From: an uncultured Pelagibacteraceae bacterium
GTDB lineage: Bacteria; Pseudomonadota; Alphaproteobacteria; Pelagibacterales; Pelagibacteraceae
Assembly: GCA_902628815.1 (NCBI GenBank)
Contig: CACOOK010000002.1
Span: 1-64,000, forward strand
Length of the DNA stretch: 64,000 nucleotides
Direction of reading: 5' to 3'
A model generated the notes under the pieces. It was not told the DNA's origin, searched no databases, and saw nothing but the letters and a program-made list of their open reading frames with translations. The translations under genes were made by a program, and so were the position numbers. The number at the start of each line of letters is the position of its first letter. Within the stretch, counting starts at the first letter, position 1. Below are positions 16,979 through 25,860 of this stretch, one piece after another.

Positions 16979-19063
16979 TTATTCTAAAATTTTTGCAGAT
17001 TTTAAAATAAAAGAATATTCTTCTGCAAGCTCTGTGATCGCATTGTCGCGGCCAGACATTCCTCCATGACCTGCTGCTTCCATCTTACATTTAAGTAATT
17101 GAGTATTATTATCGGTTTTTGTCTCTCTAAGTTTTGCAATATATTTAACTGGCTCAGAGTAAAGAACTCTGTTGTCAAACAGCGAAGTCGTAATAAGCAT
17201 TGGCGGGTAATCTTTTTTACTAATATTGTTATAAGGTGCATAAGATAAGATATACTCAAAGTACTCCTTACTTTTTATCGGGTTTCCCCACATCTCCCAT
17301 TCGCCTGGTGTTAAAGGTAATTTCTCATTTAACATAGTTGTCATTGTGTCTACAAATGGAACTAACAAAAGCATTCCAAAAAATAAATCTGGAGATAAAT
17401 TAGCTACCGCTCCACCTGTAAGACCTCCAGCTGATCCACCGTAAAAACAAATTCCACCCTTATGAGTATATCTTTGTTCTATTAAATGATTTGAACACGC
17501 AACATAATCTAAAAAGGTATTTTTCTTTAATTTTTTTTTTCCTTCCGTATGCCAGCTATCGCCAAGGTCACCTCCGCCTCTAATGTGAGCTATTGCAAAA
17601 GTAATACCTCTGTCAATCAAACAAAATCTAGAAGCGCTAAAAGATGGCGAGATGCTATGTTTATAAGCTCCGTAACTGTAGAGCAAGACTTTTGACTTTC
17701 CATCTTGTTTTGAGTCTTTTAATCTTACTAAACTAATCGGAACCATACGACCATCATGTGATCGAGCTTTAATTCTTTCTACCACATATTTGTTTGGATC
17801 GTGGCCAGAAGGAATTTCTGTTTCTTTGACTAATTTTTTTTCTTTAGTGACGATATCATACTCATAAACTCTTCCTGGAGTCGCCATACTCTCCCAACTA
17901 ACTCTTATTATTGAAGTATTCGTATCTCTTTGCATTAAAGAAACTCCAGGAACACCTATTGGTTCATCTGAAATTTTAATTTCTTCTTCTTCATTAGTTT
18001 TAATATTTCTTATAAAAAGTTTTGGGATAGCATCAGACTTCTCTGATCTAAGGATATAATCGTCTAAAAATTCAAATCCACCAATAACGGTTTCTTTTTT
18101 AGCGGGGATAAAAACTTCCAATTTATCTATCTGATTAGTCTTACATCTTAGCACTTTATAATCCCTTGCCTCCTCATTAGTGTGCACATAAAAATAACCT
18201 TGCCAAGAGTCTATTGAATAACGAACATCATTTTTTCTTTTTTGAAAAAGAGTGGGTTTAATTTCTTTATCATTTGTGGAAAAAAAATATTCTTCAGTTG
18301 TGATGTGATCGGAAGTTCCAATGATGAAATATTTTTCATCGGAAGTAATACCTATGCCGCAAGTAAAAGTTTCATCTTTTTCCTCAAAAATAAGCTGATC
18401 TTGATCGTTCGGTGTTCCAAGGACATGTTTAAATATCTGTCTTGGTCTATGATATTGATCTAATTTCGAATAAAAGAAACTTTTATTATCCAAGGCCCAA
18501 GTCACACTGCCGCTTGTATTTTCAATTACATCTTTTTCATTTTTTCCGGTTCTGAGATCTCTTAAATAAATAGTGTAATATTCTGATCCTTTTAAATCGA
18601 GAGAATAAGCAATAAAATTATCACAATAAGAGGTGCTTACAGTTCCAACCCCAAAGTATTCTGAACCAGATTTCTTCTTCTCCAAATCTCCATCAAAAAA
18701 AACTTCCTCGGGCTTAGAACCATCAATGAGTTGCCTCATTCTTTTTCCGTAGTTACCCTTGGCTTCTGTTTTTGCCCAATAATAATATCTTTTATCTTTA
18801 TATTTTAATCCAGTATCATCTAATTTAATTTTCCCTTTAATTTCGTTAAATAAATTTTTCTGTAATTTCTTAACGTCTGCAAAGTAGTCTTCAGTAATTT
18901 TGTTGTTAGCTTCTATGTAATCTTTGACTTCAGTATTCAACTTTTTTGGGTCCTTTAAAACTTCAAGGATATTTGGTTGATCAACCCACGAATAATCATC
19001 TTCTAGTGGAATTCCGTGATAATTTTTCGTAGTCTTTATTTTTCTAAGTTTTGGTATATTCAT
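16979..19063 (-). CDS. ptrB: S9A prolyl oligopeptidase family; oligopeptidase B-like
   Basis: 694 residues, matching oligopeptidase B: an N-terminal seven-bladed propeller (with YYWAKTEAKGNYGKRMR-type start near residue 70 and SVTWALDNKSFFYS) followed by an alpha/beta hydrolase domain. The nucleophile is Ser in YGGSAGGLTGG (about residue 542), with the catalytic His in AAGHGGMSGR near residue 668. It would cut short peptides after basic residues in the cytosol. The 14-base gap to the divergent J-domain gene leaves little promoter space. The B-type call rests on overall motif order; a dipeptidase-like substrate cannot be ruled out. Confidence 0.9.
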   Translation of the reverse strand: MNIPKLRKIKTTKNYHGIPLEDDYSWVDQPNILEVLKDPKKLNTEVKDYIEANNKITEDYFADVKKLQKNLFNEIKGKIKLDDTGLKYKDKRYYYWAKTEAKGNYGKRMRQLIDGSKPEEVFFDGDLEKKKSGSEYFGVGTVSTSYCDNFIAYSLDLKGSEYYTIYLRDLRTGKNEKDVIENTSGSVTWALDNKSFFYSKLDQYHRPRQIFKHVLGTPNDQDQLIFEEKDETFTCGIGITSDEKYFIIGTSDHITTEEYFFSTNDKEIKPTLFQKRKNDVRYSIDSWQGYFYVHTNEEARDYKVLRCKTNQIDKLEVFIPAKKETVIGGFEFLDDYILRSEKSDAIPKLFIRNIKTNEEEEIKISDEPIGVPGVSLMQRDTNTSIIRVSWESMATPGRVYEYDIVTKEKKLVKETEIPSGHDPNKYVVERIKARSHDGRMVPISLVRLKDSKQDGKSKVLLYSYGAYKHSISPSFSASRFCLIDRGITFAIAHIRGGGDLGDSWHTEGKKKLKKNTFLDYVACSNHLIEQRYTHKGGICFYGGSAGGLTGGAVANLSPDLFFGMLLLVPFVDTMTTMLNEKLPLTPGEWEMWGNPIKSKEYFEYILSYAPYNNISKKDYPPMLITTSLFDNRVLYSEPVKYIAKLRETKTDNNTQLLKCKMEAAGHGGMSGRDNAITELAEEYSFILKSAKILE

Positions 19064-19076
19064 ATTAGGAAATTAT

Positions 19077-19589
19077 ATGAATTTGTTTTTGTTGGGAATT
19101 ATCATTTTCGTCGTAATCTACCTTTTTCTAAATTGGTTCGCTAGAGCTAGTTCAAAAAAGATAGCCACAACTATAAAAAAAATTGCGATTTATATATCAT
19201 TAATTTTAGCTGTGCTATTTACAATTGGCGGTAAATTCATCTTCAGTCTCCCAATGTGGTTGATCTTGCTTTCCGGGCTTAAGATTAAAGGGTTTACTGC
19301 TCTGCAAATGTATCAATTATGGAGATTGATCCAATTCATGAAAAATAACGCCGGGAGGTTTTCTCAAGGACAGTTTGGACAAACTCCAGGGTCGTCAAGT
19401 CTTACATCAGAAGAAGCCTATAAATTATTGGGTCTTAAAAAAGGAGCAAGCAAAGAAGAAGTGTTAAAAGCTGCTAACCAATTGCAAAAAAAAATCCATC
19501 CTGATATGAACCGCAATGTGGACAGCTCTAGATTGAGTCAGTTAGTAAATGAAGCTAAAGAGAAAATAATAAAAACTGATTTTAGTTAG
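19077..19589 (+). CDS. Membrane-anchored J-domain protein (DnaJ/TIM14-like)
   Basis: 170 residues: two N-terminal membrane helices (about residues 2-18 and 36-62), a linker, and a C-terminal J domain (EEAYKLLGLKKGASKEEV...) with the Hsp70-stimulating HPD at residues 141-143. The layout is that of alphaproteobacterial DnaJ-like proteins related to mitochondrial Pam18/TIM14. It should recruit and activate DnaK at the inner membrane; client unknown. The end overlaps the convergent glycosyltransferase gene by 8 bases. Confidence 0.85.
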   Translation: MNLFLLGIIIFVVIYLFLNWFARASSKKIATTIKKIAIYISLILAVLFTIGGKFIFSLPMWLILLSGLKIKGFTALQMYQLWRLIQFMKNNAGRFSQGQFGQTPGSSSLTSEEAYKLLGLKKGASKEEVLKAANQLQKKIHPDMNRNVDSSRLSQLVNEAKEKIIKTDFS

Positions 19590-20541
19590 ATAAAAGCTCA
19601 ATACATTTATTATAAACTTTATCAAAAGAAATTTTATCTTTACCTAGAGTATCGTGAGTTGTTGATTCCTCAGTTTCACCTTCTGGCACAATTACTTCAA
19701 TATTTTTTGAATATTTACCATAAGCTTGAACTGGGCTATCCATAAATAGGGCTAAACATTTTACACCTAAAGCTGATGATATATGCAACCAACCAGTATC
19801 ATTACCAATATAAAGTTTGCAGTTTTTAATAATGGGCAGTGTTTCACTTATTTTTAAGTCTTTAAATGAAATACAGTTTTTTGATAGTTCTGAGATAAGG
19901 AATTGATCAATTAAGTCCTTGTCATTACTGCCTGCTGCTAAATAGAATCTTGAAGGTGTTCTTTTATTAATTTGAACACATAAATTTATAAAATTTTTGA
20001 TATCCCATCTTTTACTAGGGCCGCTAGCTGATATGCCCAGAACGACATGAGAAAACTCACTAGAAAACTTTTGTTTAGTTTGGTTTGCTTGATTTTCATT
20101 TATAAAGAGTTCTGGTTGAGTAGATACGATTTCACCCAATTCATTTTCAGTAAAAATTTTAGCAGAAGTTACAATATTATCTTTTTTTTTAAATAATGGA
20201 TACTGAGAAATTTTTTTTATTCTAGCCATTTTTGCAATTAATAAATATCTTAAAGAGCTATTAAAAATAAAAACTTTATCGTATTTTTTTAATTTAAGAT
20301 CTTTACTTAATTTAAAGAACCCTGAAAGACCGTCGTGAGATCCAGAATTATTTTTTGTTCGATCCAATGTTAAAATTTCTTTAATATGTTTATCTTCAGC
20401 CAAAAGTTGATTGGCACGTGAATTTTCTTTCACTAAAATAGACACAGGCGTTTGATATTTTTTTGAAATAGCATGAATATATGGCAAATAAATTACCATA
20501 TCTCCCATACCAATTTTTGGTTGAATTACTAAAACTTTCAT
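19582..20541 (-). CDS. Glycosyltransferase family 9 (heptosyltransferase-like)
   Basis: 319-residue GT-B protein. Seen: an N-terminal Rossmann half starting VLVIQPKIGMGDMVIYLPYIHAI in pieces (GMGD is the family's G-x-GD motif), the GISASGPSKRWDIKNF block that binds the sugar nucleotide, and LYIGNDTGWLHISSALG, the C-terminal GNDTG signature of family 9. It probably adds a heptose or related sugar to the LPS core. It stands alone, divergent from the DapA-family gene. Acceptor and donor are not predictable. Confidence 0.85.
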   Translation of the reverse strand: MKVLVIQPKIGMGDMVIYLPYIHAISKKYQTPVSILVKENSRANQLLAEDKHIKEILTLDRTKNNSGSHDGLSGFFKLSKDLKLKKYDKVFIFNSSLRYLLIAKMARIKKISQYPLFKKKDNIVTSAKIFTENELGEIVSTQPELFINENQANQTKQKFSSEFSHVVLGISASGPSKRWDIKNFINLCVQINKRTPSRFYLAAGSNDKDLIDQFLISELSKNCISFKDLKISETLPIIKNCKLYIGNDTGWLHISSALGVKCLALFMDSPVQAYGKYSKNIEVIVPEGETEESTTHDTLGKDKISFDKVYNKCIELLSN

Positions 20542-20588
20542 TTTTAAATTTAATAATATAACTTAGATAGAATAATTTGGGTAAGATT

Positions 20589-21473
20589 ATGATTAAAAAA
20601 GGTGTATACGCAGCAGGATTAAGCGTTCTGAATGTCGACAGAACATTGAATATTAATGCAACAATTAATCATGCAAGCCAGGCTATTCAAAATGGTTTAC
20701 ATGGAGTTTTCTTTTTTGGGTCAACAGGACAAAGCCAATTAATTTCCTCAAATGAAAAGAGAGAACTTATAGCTAAAATTGCAAGCCATAAATTAAAAAA
20801 ACAATTTTTTTTAGGAACGGGAAATAATTCTCTAAATGAAAATATTGATCTAATTAGGTATGCGATGGAATATGAATTTAGAGAATTTTTAATTATGCCT
20901 CCAGCATACTATAAAAATAATACCGATGAGGGGGTTTTTGAATTCTATTCAAGATTAATTAACGCTCTCCCTAAGGTTAAAATTATTCTCTATAATTTTG
21001 AAAAATTAAGCGGATATAAGTTCTCAGTGGAAATGGTAACTAAACTTGTTGAAACATTCCCAGAAAATATAATTGGATGCAAAGATTCTAGTTATAATTT
21101 ATTTGAAAATTTAAAATTACCAAAATTTTTAATGTTTCCTGGATCAGAGGCAAAACTTTTGAAAGGCTTAGAGCTTGGTTGTTCAGGTTGCATATCAGCA
21201 GTAACTAATGTTACTCATACTTTAGCTAGAAAAGTGTTTGACGATTTTGAAAAAAATGTTTCACAAAGTAAAAATGAGCAATTAATTAATGTTAGAGAAA
21301 CATTTGATCAATATAATTTGATATCAGCTTTGCATAGTTTTCATTCGATAAAAGATGAGAATTATAAGAATATATTACCTCCACTAACTTTGTTAAGTGA
21401 GGAAAAACAAAAAGAGCTTATTGAAAAATTAAATAAACTTAAATTTTTTAGTAAAAAAAACTTAGCGGCTTAA
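20589..21473 (+). CDS. Dihydrodipicolinate synthase family (DapA/NanA) aldolase
   Basis: About 294 residues with the TIM-barrel aldolase motifs: GVFFFGSTGQSQLIS (family GTTGE region, here GSTGQ), the catalytic Tyr in ILYNFE (about residue 134) and the Schiff-base Lys in GCKDSSYN (about residue 164). In true DapA the first motif is GTTGES; the Ser/Gln change suggests a different 2-keto acid substrate. ATG 20589 preferred over TTG 20577. It lies one base before cfa, so the two share a transcript. I would not call it the lysine-pathway enzyme. Confidence 0.78.
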   Translation: MIKKGVYAAGLSVLNVDRTLNINATINHASQAIQNGLHGVFFFGSTGQSQLISSNEKRELIAKIASHKLKKQFFLGTGNNSLNENIDLIRYAMEYEFREFLIMPPAYYKNNTDEGVFEFYSRLINALPKVKIILYNFEKLSGYKFSVEMVTKLVETFPENIIGCKDSSYNLFENLKLPKFLMFPGSEAKLLKGLELGCSGCISAVTNVTHTLARKVFDDFEKNVSQSKNEQLINVRETFDQYNLISALHSFHSIKDENYKNILPPLTLLSEEKQKELIEKLNKLKFFSKKNLAA

Positions 21474-21474
21474 C

Positions 21475-22680
21475 ATGATATTAGCTAGAATATTTACAAA
21501 AATATTTAAAGAAGGTGGAATAATTTTAATAGATGCAAAAGGTCAAAAGTACATTTGTGGGAATCCTACAACTGTAAAACCAATTACCGTAAAATTACTT
21601 AAAAACGACTTAAATTGGAAATTATTGTTAGATCCAGAACTTGAATTTCCAGAAGCATATATGAGAAATGAAATTGAAATAGAAAATGCATCGATGAAAG
21701 ACTTTTTAATGGTACTTATTAAAAATTTAGGTCGCAGTGAAATTTCAACAACAAGTCTAATTACAAAAAAATTATACCAAACATGGAGAACCATAACGAA
21801 TTTTAATTTACCAGGAAAATCAAGAAAAAATGTTGAACATCATTATGATATTGGTGGAGTAAGAGGCGAAAAACTCTACGATATTTTTTTAGACAAAAAA
21901 CATAGACTATATTCCTGCGCTTATTGGAAAAATGATACTAAAACTTTAGAGGAAGCTCAACAAAACAAAATAAATCATATTGTAAAAAAATTAGACATAA
22001 AAGAAGAACAAAAAATTTTAGAAGTTGGCTGTGGTTGGGGTGGCATGGCTTTTGAAATAGCTAGACAAAAGGGATGTGAAGTAACTGGAATTTCTTTAAG
22101 TAAAAATCAAATAGAATATTGTAAACGTAAAGCGAAAGAACTTAATTTAGATAATCAAGTAAAATTTGAACTTATAGATTATAGAGAAGCAAAAGGGAAG
22201 TATGATCGAATTTTTTCTGTAGGAATGTTTGAGCATGTTGGTAGAAAATTTTATAACACCTTTTTTAAATCAATGAACAAACTTCTGAAAGATGACGGGA
22301 TTTTCTTATTACACACTATAGGAGTAGTAGATAAACCCACAGCACCCAATAAATTTATCCAAAAGTACATATTTCCAGGAGGTATTTGTCCTTCTTTTAG
22401 TCAAATAATAAATCCGATTGAAAAAACTGGTTTAATTGTTGCAGACACAGAAACGTTAATTAGACACTATGATAAAACATTAGAAAGTTGGTTAGAGCGA
22501 TTTCTAGAAAGAAAAAAAGAGGTGCAAGATTTATTTGATGAAAAATTTGTAAAAATGTGGGAATTTTATATGGCAAGTTGTGCAGCAGCGTTTAGATATA
22601 GAGATCTAGTTGTTTTTCAATTACAAATTGTTAAGAACTTTCAATCAGCCCACCGTACAAGAGACTATATATATTCATAA
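21475..22680 (+). CDS. cfa: Cyclopropane-fatty-acyl-phospholipid synthase family methyltransferase
   Basis: 401 residues: an N-terminal lipid-binding region, then a SAM-dependent methyltransferase domain with motif I LEVGCGWGGMA (about residues 181-191), the CFA signature YSCAYW just before it, GISLSKNQIEYC, and VGMFEHVG containing the bicarbonate-site Glu-His. The C-terminal FRYRDLVVFQLQI is typical of Cfa. It methylenates cis double bonds of membrane phospholipids. Start ATG 21475 follows the aldolase stop immediately. A related unsaturated-lipid methyltransferase is the main alternative. Confidence 0.92.
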   Translation: MILARIFTKIFKEGGIILIDAKGQKYICGNPTTVKPITVKLLKNDLNWKLLLDPELEFPEAYMRNEIEIENASMKDFLMVLIKNLGRSEISTTSLITKKLYQTWRTITNFNLPGKSRKNVEHHYDIGGVRGEKLYDIFLDKKHRLYSCAYWKNDTKTLEEAQQNKINHIVKKLDIKEEQKILEVGCGWGGMAFEIARQKGCEVTGISLSKNQIEYCKRKAKELNLDNQVKFELIDYREAKGKYDRIFSVGMFEHVGRKFYNTFFKSMNKLLKDDGIFLLHTIGVVDKPTAPNKFIQKYIFPGGICPSFSQIINPIEKTGLIVADTETLIRHYDKTLESWLERFLERKKEVQDLFDEKFVKMWEFYMASCAAAFRYRDLVVFQLQIVKNFQSAHRTRDYIYS

Positions 22681-22706
22681 AAAGTGCTATTTAATAAATA
22701 GTCATT

Positions 22707-23933
22707 ATGAAAAAGAGGAAAAAAAAACCTTCAAAGTTTAAGAAAAAAAATAATAAAAAACTCCTAATTAGGAGATTTAAAAATAAAAGAAAAAAAATAA
22801 AAAGTAAGAAAATTCGAAAAAGTAAAAAATCAAAAAAATTAGTAAAGAAAAAAAAAAGAAGCACTACAAAAGTAAAATTAAAAAAAAAATTTAAATTAAA
22901 GAAACAAATCAAAAACCCACAAAAAACAAGAGCTATAGTTTCAGGCTTATTACGACTAAACGATAAAGTTAAATCTATATTTAGATTTAATAAAAATTTA
23001 GATCAAACATTACAGGCATTTTTCATAGGTATTTCCAATAAAATTTCGGGAGTTAAAAAAATTATTTTGGAGGAACGAGAAAAACAAAAAAAAATAAAAC
23101 TTAAGCTTATGGAACAGGAAAAAAAAGATTCTCAAAAAAGATTGATAGAACAAGAAAAATTAGCTTTAGAGGCAAAAAAAAATGAACTCAAAGAAGAGCA
23201 AAAGCTTGAAAAAGAAAGAAAACTAGATTTACAAAGATTTATAAAATTAGAACAGGCTGAGCTCAGAAAAGAAAGAGCTGAAAAACAAAGGCAATTTTTA
23301 GAACAAATCAAATTAGAGAAAAAAATTGACCTGTTTAGAAAAAGAGAGGAATTAGAAATCAAAAACCTTGAGAAATATGTTTTAAGTCAACAAAGAGAAT
23401 CTTACAAAGAAGTTCAACAACGTATTGACAAAATTAAACAAAAATACAAGTTAATCAGAGATCAAAAAATAAATGAAACAATAAGAGAAAGAGTTGCAAA
23501 TTTAGGTATTAAAGTAGAAGAGACTGATGATAAAGCATCATTACTAGAAAAAGAGAGAGTTTATAATGAAGAAAGAGAAAAGATCGAATACGCTCTTGAA
23601 AGTTTTTATCGGTCAGCTCACAGTTTGTGTTTTCAATTAAATAAAAAATATATTCCAAGATATTTAAGTATCATCAGATGTATTGATAATAGATTTGAAA
23701 CAGGAGAAATTTTTATCAAATGGGATGATGCGATCGAAGCTGATTGGTTAATTTTAATTTATATAAAAAATAATTCACCGGACGAGGGAATAATAATCGA
23801 AGATAAAACAAATCCTGAAAATCACACAACACACGAATTTCAACCAAATGAAATATTTAAAGCTTCTGATGTAATGGTTGATTCATTGACAAAATTATTG
23901 GATAACGAGAGAAATAAAAGAAAAGTTAGTTAA
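22707..23933 (+). CDS. Very Lys-rich coiled-coil protein of unknown function
   Basis: 408 residues in three parts: a basic N-terminal tail (about residues 1-72, mostly Lys/Arg, with S/T and hydrophobic spacers, histone-H1-like in composition), a long charged coiled coil (about 110-290), and a C-terminal globular domain with several aromatic and Cys residues (SAHSLCFQLNKKY, RCIDNRFETGEIFIKWDDA, EADWLILIYIKN). The DNA for the tail is nearly pure purine. It could bind DNA, RNA or membranes by charge. I do not recognise the family. It follows cfa by 26 bases and overlaps the convergent hydrolase gene by 8. Confidence 0.7.
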   Translation: MKKRKKKPSKFKKKNNKKLLIRRFKNKRKKIKSKKIRKSKKSKKLVKKKKRSTTKVKLKKKFKLKKQIKNPQKTRAIVSGLLRLNDKVKSIFRFNKNLDQTLQAFFIGISNKISGVKKIILEEREKQKKIKLKLMEQEKKDSQKRLIEQEKLALEAKKNELKEEQKLEKERKLDLQRFIKLEQAELRKERAEKQRQFLEQIKLEKKIDLFRKREELEIKNLEKYVLSQQRESYKEVQQRIDKIKQKYKLIRDQKINETIRERVANLGIKVEETDDKASLLEKERVYNEEREKIEYALESFYRSAHSLCFQLNKKYIPRYLSIIRCIDNRFETGEIFIKWDDAIEADWLILIYIKNNSPDEGIIIEDKTNPENHTTHEFQPNEIFKASDVMVDSLTKLLDNERNKRKVS

Positions 23934-25026
23934 TAAGATCTTCCAATTTTTTAATCTCACCAATTTTAAATATAATTGCCTCGTCTTTTTTGTAGCCAAA
24001 CTTTTCAGCATTTTCCTTAAACCTTACTGGAGGTTCCCAGATCGGCTCCAAACTTAATATTGCTGTTCCCCAATGCATTCCTATAACTTTTTTTACTTTC
24101 AAGTCTTTCATTAAAGACAAAAGCTCTTCAGGATTTGCGTGGGCTGTAGATTTATCCTTGACCGAAACAATTGGATAGAAATTGTAGGCGCCCAAATTTC
24201 CAAAACCCAAATCGATAGGACCAAATTTTTTTCCTAATTCTTTGTAAAATGGTGCTGGTCCAGTATCACAAGCAAAAAAGATTTTTTTATCTTTATATTC
24301 AATTAAAAAGCTCCCCCAAAGTGATCTATTTGTATTTCCATCTCCCCAGATCCACCGTTTTGACCAATGTTGACTTGGAAGCATTGTAACTGAGATTTCA
24401 TCATTAATTTTAATTTTATCAAACCAATCCATTTCTTTAACAGTATCTTTTTTATATCCATTTTTTGTAAAATATTTCCCTAGCTTAAGGGGCACAAGAA
24501 CTTTAGTATTCTTATAAGGAAAGTTTTTTATCGTCCTAATACTCATGTGATCGTAATGATTGTGTGTAAGTAAGAATAAATCTATCTTGGGAAGTTCTTT
24601 AAGAGTCAAAGGAGACTCTATGTATTTCTTGGGACCAAATATCATAGGTCCATAATTTTTTTCGAAAACTGGATCAGTGATAATTGTAGTATCTCCAAGT
24701 TTAATTATAAAGCTTGCGTGATCTAGCCACATAACGTATGAGTCAGAATTATTTTTTTCGAGATTTTTTATAACTATTTCTTTATCAATTACATGTTCAG
24801 GTGGATAATCAATCTTAAGTTTCTTTTTTTCCTCCCTAAAAACTTTCCAATCCCATTTAAAATTAGGATCTCTTTTTGGACCTCCCTCAAGATTTCTAAA
24901 TGCATATAATTTTCCATCTTTATAAATATGATGATAAGGTTTTTCCATAGCATTTAAACTTATATTAAATGAAAATAATGTACACAGAATAAGGGGTATT
25001 CGCATACCCCTTATTAGCACAGACAT
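23926..25026 (-). CDS. Secreted metallo-beta-lactamase-fold hydrolase (NAPE-PLD/UlaG-like)
   Basis: Up to 366 residues. The metal-binding signature THNHYDHMS (about residue 154 onward) and later His/Asp ligands (PSQHW, ACDTGPA, HWGTA) mark the MBL fold; the DHASFIIKLGDTTIITDPVF segment and GPKKY... layout match the phosphodiesterase-like branch containing NAPE-PLD. An N-terminal signal peptide (IPLILCTLFSF, cleavage near LNA-ME) implies export. The start is uncertain: ATG 25026 or ATG 25005; the latter lies inside a strong hairpin. Substrate unknown; phospholipid phosphodiester cleavage would be only a guess. Confidence 0.8.
   Translation of the reverse strand: MSVLIRGMRIPLILCTLFSFNISLNAMEKPYHHIYKDGKLYAFRNLEGGPKRDPNFKWDWKVFREEKKKLKIDYPPEHVIDKEIVIKNLEKNNSDSYVMWLDHASFIIKLGDTTIITDPVFEKNYGPMIFGPKKYIESPLTLKELPKIDLFLLTHNHYDHMSIRTIKNFPYKNTKVLVPLKLGKYFTKNGYKKDTVKEMDWFDKIKINDEISVTMLPSQHWSKRWIWGDGNTNRSLWGSFLIEYKDKKIFFACDTGPAPFYKELGKKFGPIDLGFGNLGAYNFYPIVSVKDKSTAHANPEELLSLMKDLKVKKVIGMHWGTAILSLEPIWEPPVRFKENAEKFGYKKDEAIIFKIGEIKKLEDLIN
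24988..25015. terminator. 12 bp perfect inverted repeat at the start of the MBL-fold gene
   Basis: AATAAGGGGTAT (24988-24999), loop TCGC, ATACCCCTTATT (25004-25015). On the minus strand it follows the small lipoprotein stop by 29 bases, like a terminator, yet it covers codons 4-13 of the longest MBL reading frame and encloses the alternative ATG 25005. It may end most transcripts or hide the start. Confidence 0.6.
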
Positions 25027-25043
25027 TAAAATTTAAAAGAAAA

Positions 25044-25247
25044 TTAAATATCTGAACAGTTGGATTTATTTATTCTCTTATCAAATGATTTAATCGCTTC
25101 TTCTGAGATTACCCAAACATACGAGCTTTCTTTTAAACCATTTTCATCAGCCGCAGTGCATCTTTTACCAAATTTTACTTTGGCTATGTTGCCTCCAGCA
25201 CAATTGGTTAACACTAACAACAAAATTAAAGTAGATAACATTTTCAT
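25044..25247 (-). CDS. Small lipoprotein
   Basis: 67 residues: short signal peptide with lipobox LTNC (Cys about residue 16), then a small polar domain with two further Cys (KRCTAADENG and SNCSDI). No family recognised. The protein is probably anchored in the outer or inner membrane. Initiation could be at either of the two Met codons at residues 1 and 3. It lies upstream of the MBL-fold gene on the same strand, separated by a strong hairpin, and opposes ybgC. Confidence 0.6.
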   Translation of the reverse strand: MKMLSTLILLLVLTNCAGGNIAKVKFGKRCTAADENGLKESSYVWVISEEAIKSFDKRINKSNCSDI

Positions 25248-25355
25248 AATAAAAAATTACGCTTAGAGTCTGTGTTTTGCTTGGCATAATTTGGACCAAA
25301 AAAAGAAATTTAAACTTTGTTGAATAAGATAAACTTTAGTCTTATGATCGAAATT

Positions 25356-25748
25356 ATGTCCAAAAGCCACATTTATAAATTGAAAGTTTTTGTTGAAGAC
25401 GTCGACTTTGGTCGAGTATTTTATTCTAGATATCTTCAGTACATCGAGAGAGCTAGAACGGAGCTAATCTACGAAAAATTTGGTCTTACTTTAACTCAAC
25501 TTATGAACGAGCACGATATAATGTTTGTTGTTAGAACCTGTAACATTAAATATCTAAAATCTGCTGTTTTTGAAGATAATTTAAGTGTTGAAACAGCCAT
25601 TTTAAAAAAAACCAACGTAAGGTTAAACTTGCTTCAAGAGGTTAAAAGAGGCACAGAAATTCTTGTCAGTGCGGAAGTGGAACTAGCAGTTGTAGATCGA
25701 AGTGGGTCGATTAAAAAACTCACTAAAGATTTTTTTGCAAAAATTTAA
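25356..25748 (+). CDS. ybgC: Acyl-CoA thioesterase, YbgC/4-hydroxybenzoyl-CoA type (hot-dog fold)
   Basis: About 130 residues of a single hot-dog domain. Seen: VEDVDFGRVFYSRYLQYIERART, read in pieces as the catalytic-Asp motif (VDFGRVFY) and the long helix start (YLQYIERAR), then FVVRTCNIKYLKSAVFED, the typical second strand pair. YbgC thioesterases cleave short acyl-CoA or acyl-ACP and in alphaproteobacteria usually accompany tol-pal, which is not here. ATG 25356 preferred; in-frame ATG 25344 and TTG 25317 are alternatives. Confidence 0.85.
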   Translation: MSKSHIYKLKVFVEDVDFGRVFYSRYLQYIERARTELIYEKFGLTLTQLMNEHDIMFVVRTCNIKYLKSAVFEDNLSVETAILKKTNVRLNLLQEVKRGTEILVSAEVELAVVDRSGSIKKLTKDFFAKI

Positions 25749-25794
25749 ATTTAGCTAAGAAACGCCTAATATCTGCCTAAATTCTTGTTATAAA

Positions 25795-25860
25795 CTATAT
25801 TCAACTCAAGTTTGCAATTTCAGCAATACTCATAGGGTTAAAAATAAACTAAAAGGATTC
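25795..25860 (+). promoter_or_regulatory. Structured leader, possible H-type pseudoknot before a small ORF
   Basis: The gap from 25749 to 26059 holds this leader, a 40-codon ORF and a weak hairpin. In the leader AACTC (25803-25807) can pair with GGGTT (25835-25839) using one G-U, and AGTTTG (25809-25814) with TAAACT (25845-25850); the pairs interleave, the order of an H-type pseudoknot. The second ends 2 bases before the AAGGA ribosome site (25853-25857). The order of elements, A-rich connecting loop and site masking recall SAM-II/SAM-V riboswitches; the ligand is a guess. Confidence 0.4.

Noticed and set aside
22691-22912. Phe-rich frame on the minus strand opposite the Lys-rich protein
   Set aside because: A run of Phe is just the antisense of AAA/AAG Lys codons; no start signal and no plausible protein.
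25060-25266. Plus-strand frame opposite the small lipoprotein gene
   Set aside because: The minus-strand frame has a proper lipobox signal peptide; the plus frame has no such feature.
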